Source: JADFOB01 sp964651325 (GTDB lineage Bacteria > Planctomycetota > Phycisphaerae > UBA1845). From it: a DNA stretch of 5,504 bases. The notes under the pieces were generated by a model. That model ran no database searches. It was not told where the DNA came from and saw only the letters and a list, made by a program, of their open reading frames with translations. The position numbers and the translations under genes were made by a program. Position 1 is the first letter of the stretch. Each line of letters begins with the position of its first letter. Where the stretch lies: the NCBI GenBank assembly GCA_964651325.1, contig CAZYXP010000222.1:1-5504 (forward strand). The letters run 5' to 3'. Shown one piece after another: positions 5,390-5,504 of this stretch.

Positions 5390-5504
5390 ATGGATGACGA
5401 GCTCATCGCGTTGTCTAATCCACGTTTGCGTTGCTCAATGCGGATGAATCCGCATCGCGTTGGCAAGGCGGTTACGCGCGTAGCCTTGCTGATCGGTGGA
5501 GGGG
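5390..5504 (+). CDS. Possible 5' end of a divergent gene (partial), perhaps phosphofructokinase-like
   Basis: A plus-strand frame is open from an ATG at 5390 to the window edge (38 codons); the preceding in-frame stop is TAA at 5330-5332. Its translation ends in RVALLIGGG, a hydrophobic beta strand running into a glycine turn, as at the nucleotide-binding N-terminus of phosphofructokinases. The next codon begins with G, which would allow the usual Asp. Many other proteins also start with a strand and a Gly-rich turn, so this identification is weak. The ATG at 5390 has only a poor ribosome site; in-frame ATGs at 5438 and 5444 would give a shorter leader before the glycine motif and are alternatives. 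If real, the gene is divergent from the deacetylase operon across about 150 bases. A weak candidate promoter for it is TTGCCT (5302-5307), a 17-base spacer, then TACGTT (5325-5330). Confidence 0.4.
   Translation, partial: MDDELIALSNPRLRCSMRMNPHRVGKAVTRVALLIGGG
5438..5455. repeat. Perfect 8-bp inverted repeat
   Basis: ATGCGGATGAATCCGCAT consists of two perfect eight-base arms around a central GA. It lies inside the possible right-edge gene, where it would encode MRMNPH and cover two alternative in-frame ATG codons. It could be an operator or hairpin if the true start lies further downstream, or it may simply be coding sequence. Confidence 0.4.
5463..5489. repeat. Second inverted repeat with an internal palindrome
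   Basis: GCAAGGC (5463-5469) and GCCTTGC (5483-5489) form seven perfect pairs. The interior contains the ten-base palindrome TACGCGCGTA (5473-5482). It follows the repeat at 5438-5455 by only seven bases, so two hairpins could stack here. Its function is unknown. Confidence 0.35.

Overview
The window looks like ordinary chromosomal DNA of a moderately GC-rich Gram-negative-type bacterium, and a planctomycete or close relative is my best guess. The hints are a secreted protein with aspartate-rich calcium-binding repeats and a Cys-Gly/hydrophobic/arginine C-terminus, a probable lipoprotein, long spacers full of small palindromes, and Shine-Dalgarno sites of AAGGAG type. No marker gene is present, so the taxonomic placement is an inference. 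I see no mobile element, CRISPR array, defence system or RNA gene.

Layout, left to right. Bases 1-75 may be the last codons of a plus-strand gene that enters from the left. A 428-base spacer (76-503) follows, holding a strong stem-loop and two smaller palindromes. The largest gene (504-2435, plus) encodes a 643-residue exported protein: signal peptide, a ten-cysteine N-terminal region, about nine Asp-rich calcium-loop motifs, and a C-terminal hydrophobic anchor with a basic tail. It converges with three minus-strand genes. The first is a small probable lipoprotein (2566-2958), easily missed because a longer spurious frame contains it, with a plausible promoter of its own at 3074-3101. Next come a class I SAM-dependent methyltransferase (3266-4237) and a polysaccharide deacetylase of the NodB/CE4 type (4228-5235). 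At the right edge an open plus-strand frame (5390 to the end) looks like the start of a divergent gene, possibly a phosphofructokinase-type protein.

How the genes fit together. The deacetylase and methyltransferase overlap by 10 bases and are almost certainly cotranscribed, deacetylase first. Together they suggest tailoring of a cell-surface or extracellular glycan, although no glycosyltransferase is visible here. The calcium-repeat protein and the lipoprotein are separate envelope or surface proteins with no sequence link to the pair.

The most interesting regulatory signal is at 5232-5260. On the minus strand the leader of the deacetylase operon can fold into a hairpin that buries both the Shine-Dalgarno sequence and the GTG start codon, which suggests control of translation initiation.
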